From Lactobacillus sp. (GTDB taxonomy: Bacteria > Bacillota > Bacilli > Lactobacillales > Lactobacillaceae): DNA of 64,000 bases. Position numbers and translations under genes: made by a program. The notes below the pieces were generated by a model. That model searched no databases and had not been told where the DNA came from. It saw nothing but the letters and a program-made list of their open reading frames with translations. The number at the start of each line of letters is the position of its first letter. Position 1 is the stretch's first letter. The stretch covers positions 1 to 64,000 of the forward strand of contig JAKVKU010000014.1 in assembly GCA_022484695.1 (NCBI GenBank). Direction: 5' to 3'. This document shows positions 63,702 to 64,000 of this stretch, in pieces.

Positions 63702-64000
63702 GTGGTAAATACCACAGACAATAGTTTATTCCCCACTGAATTTTGGACGGTCACTGCCGGTGACCTGTCGCAAAAACGGGCCCATTTAACTACCCCTACC
63801 CCCGAGGCCACACCCGGGGATGCTGCTAAAATCGTCATTGACCCAGCTGATAAACATCAAAACTGGATCGGCGCTGGCGCAGCCATTACCGATGCCGCGG
63901 CCTCGTTGATCTGGCAACAAAGTAAAGACCAACGGGATGCCCTCTTGCACGAGTTGTTCGACCCCAAAGAAGGTAACTTCTCCACGATTCGTATTCCCCT
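63702..64000 (+). CDS. glycoside hydrolase family 30-like enzyme (5' part only)
   Basis: The first 99 codons; the gene runs past the window edge. The frame reads WIGAGAAITDAAASLIW near 54-70 and NFSTIRIP near 91-98, matching the start of the GH30 barrel (usual form GFGGAFTDA... and LRIP). No signal peptide, so cytosolic. GTG at 63702 lies about nine bases after AAAGGATG; an in-frame ATG at 63693 overlaps the Shine-Dalgarno site. Co-transcription with the MFS gene is likely. Confidence 0.8.
   Translation, partial: MVNTTDNSLFPTEFWTVTAGDLSQKRAHLTTPTPEATPGDAAKIVIDPADKHQNWIGAGAAITDAAASLIWQQSKDQRDALLHELFDPKEGNFSTIRIP

Noticed and set aside
1-64000. tRNA, rRNA, IS elements, prophage
   Set aside because: No acceptor-stem/TPsiC pattern, ribosomal RNA segment, transposase, integrase or terminal inverted repeats were recognised on either strand by reading.

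Overview
The window looks like a chromosomal segment of a lactic acid bacterium of the family Lactobacillaceae. The signs are a phosphoketolase, a folB-folK-folE-folC-HAM1-folP cluster as in Lactobacillus, a T-box tyrS, AT-rich intergenic DNA with cre-like sites, SLAP-like and MucBP-like surface proteins, and frequent TTG starts behind strong Shine-Dalgarno sites. I cannot name the species. There is no rRNA, tRNA, IS element, prophage or CRISPR array that I could recognise.

Layout. 1-9.5 kb, mostly minus strand: guaA; a MazG-like pyrophosphohydrolase with a GIY-YIG/DUF2075 helicase; a thioesterase-coaA pair; a cytosolic SGNH hydrolase (plus); a HelD-type RNA polymerase-associated ATPase; a translationally coupled trio of a small membrane protein and two FluC fluoride channels. 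9.6-13.5 kb, plus: a divergent phosphoketolase, a proline iminopeptidase-like hydrolase and a histidine phosphatase. 13.5-25.2 kb: DHA2 drug exporter, small secreted SLAP-like protein, BceAB-like ABC transporter, an orphan 93-residue protein, a beta-glucuronide locus (GPH permease, GH2 beta-glucuronidase, divergent AraC regulator) and hflX.

25.2-41 kb is the nutrient uptake region: a glutamine-type amino acid ABC transporter (minus), a complete oligopeptide transporter oppA-B-C-D-F (plus) with an internal terminator after oppA, an MFS plus M20 amidohydrolase operon with a good cre, a serine-rich secreted protein, and a second oppA with a matching promoter. 41-49 kb holds surface and cell-wall genes on the minus strand: a large secreted protein with duplicated modules, an old-yellow-enzyme oxidoreductase, two NlpC/P60 hydrolases (one behind a WalR-like box), a guanylate-kinase-like protein and a GNAT acetyltransferase.

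49-64 kb: T-box tyrS; the six-gene folate operon (minus), tightly coupled by start/stop overlaps; a stand-alone acetylating acetaldehyde dehydrogenase; a D-2-hydroxyacid dehydrogenase; a PadR repressor with a striking double operator and its ABC exporter; a KptA/Tpt1 RNA 2'-phosphotransferase; and, after an 835-base non-coding stretch with operator-like repeats, an MFS sugar transporter followed by the start of a GH30-like glycosidase that runs off the window.

The phosphoketolase (acetyl-phosphate and glyceraldehyde 3-phosphate) and the acetaldehyde dehydrogenase (acetyl-CoA to acetaldehyde) fit heterolactic or mixed fermentation. The points I find most worth a second look are the MazG/GIY-YIG-helicase pair, the HAM1 paralogue in the folate operon that has lost purine-recognition motifs, the divergent phosphoketolase, the repeat-built 896-residue surface protein, and the regulatory sequence before the GH30 locus.
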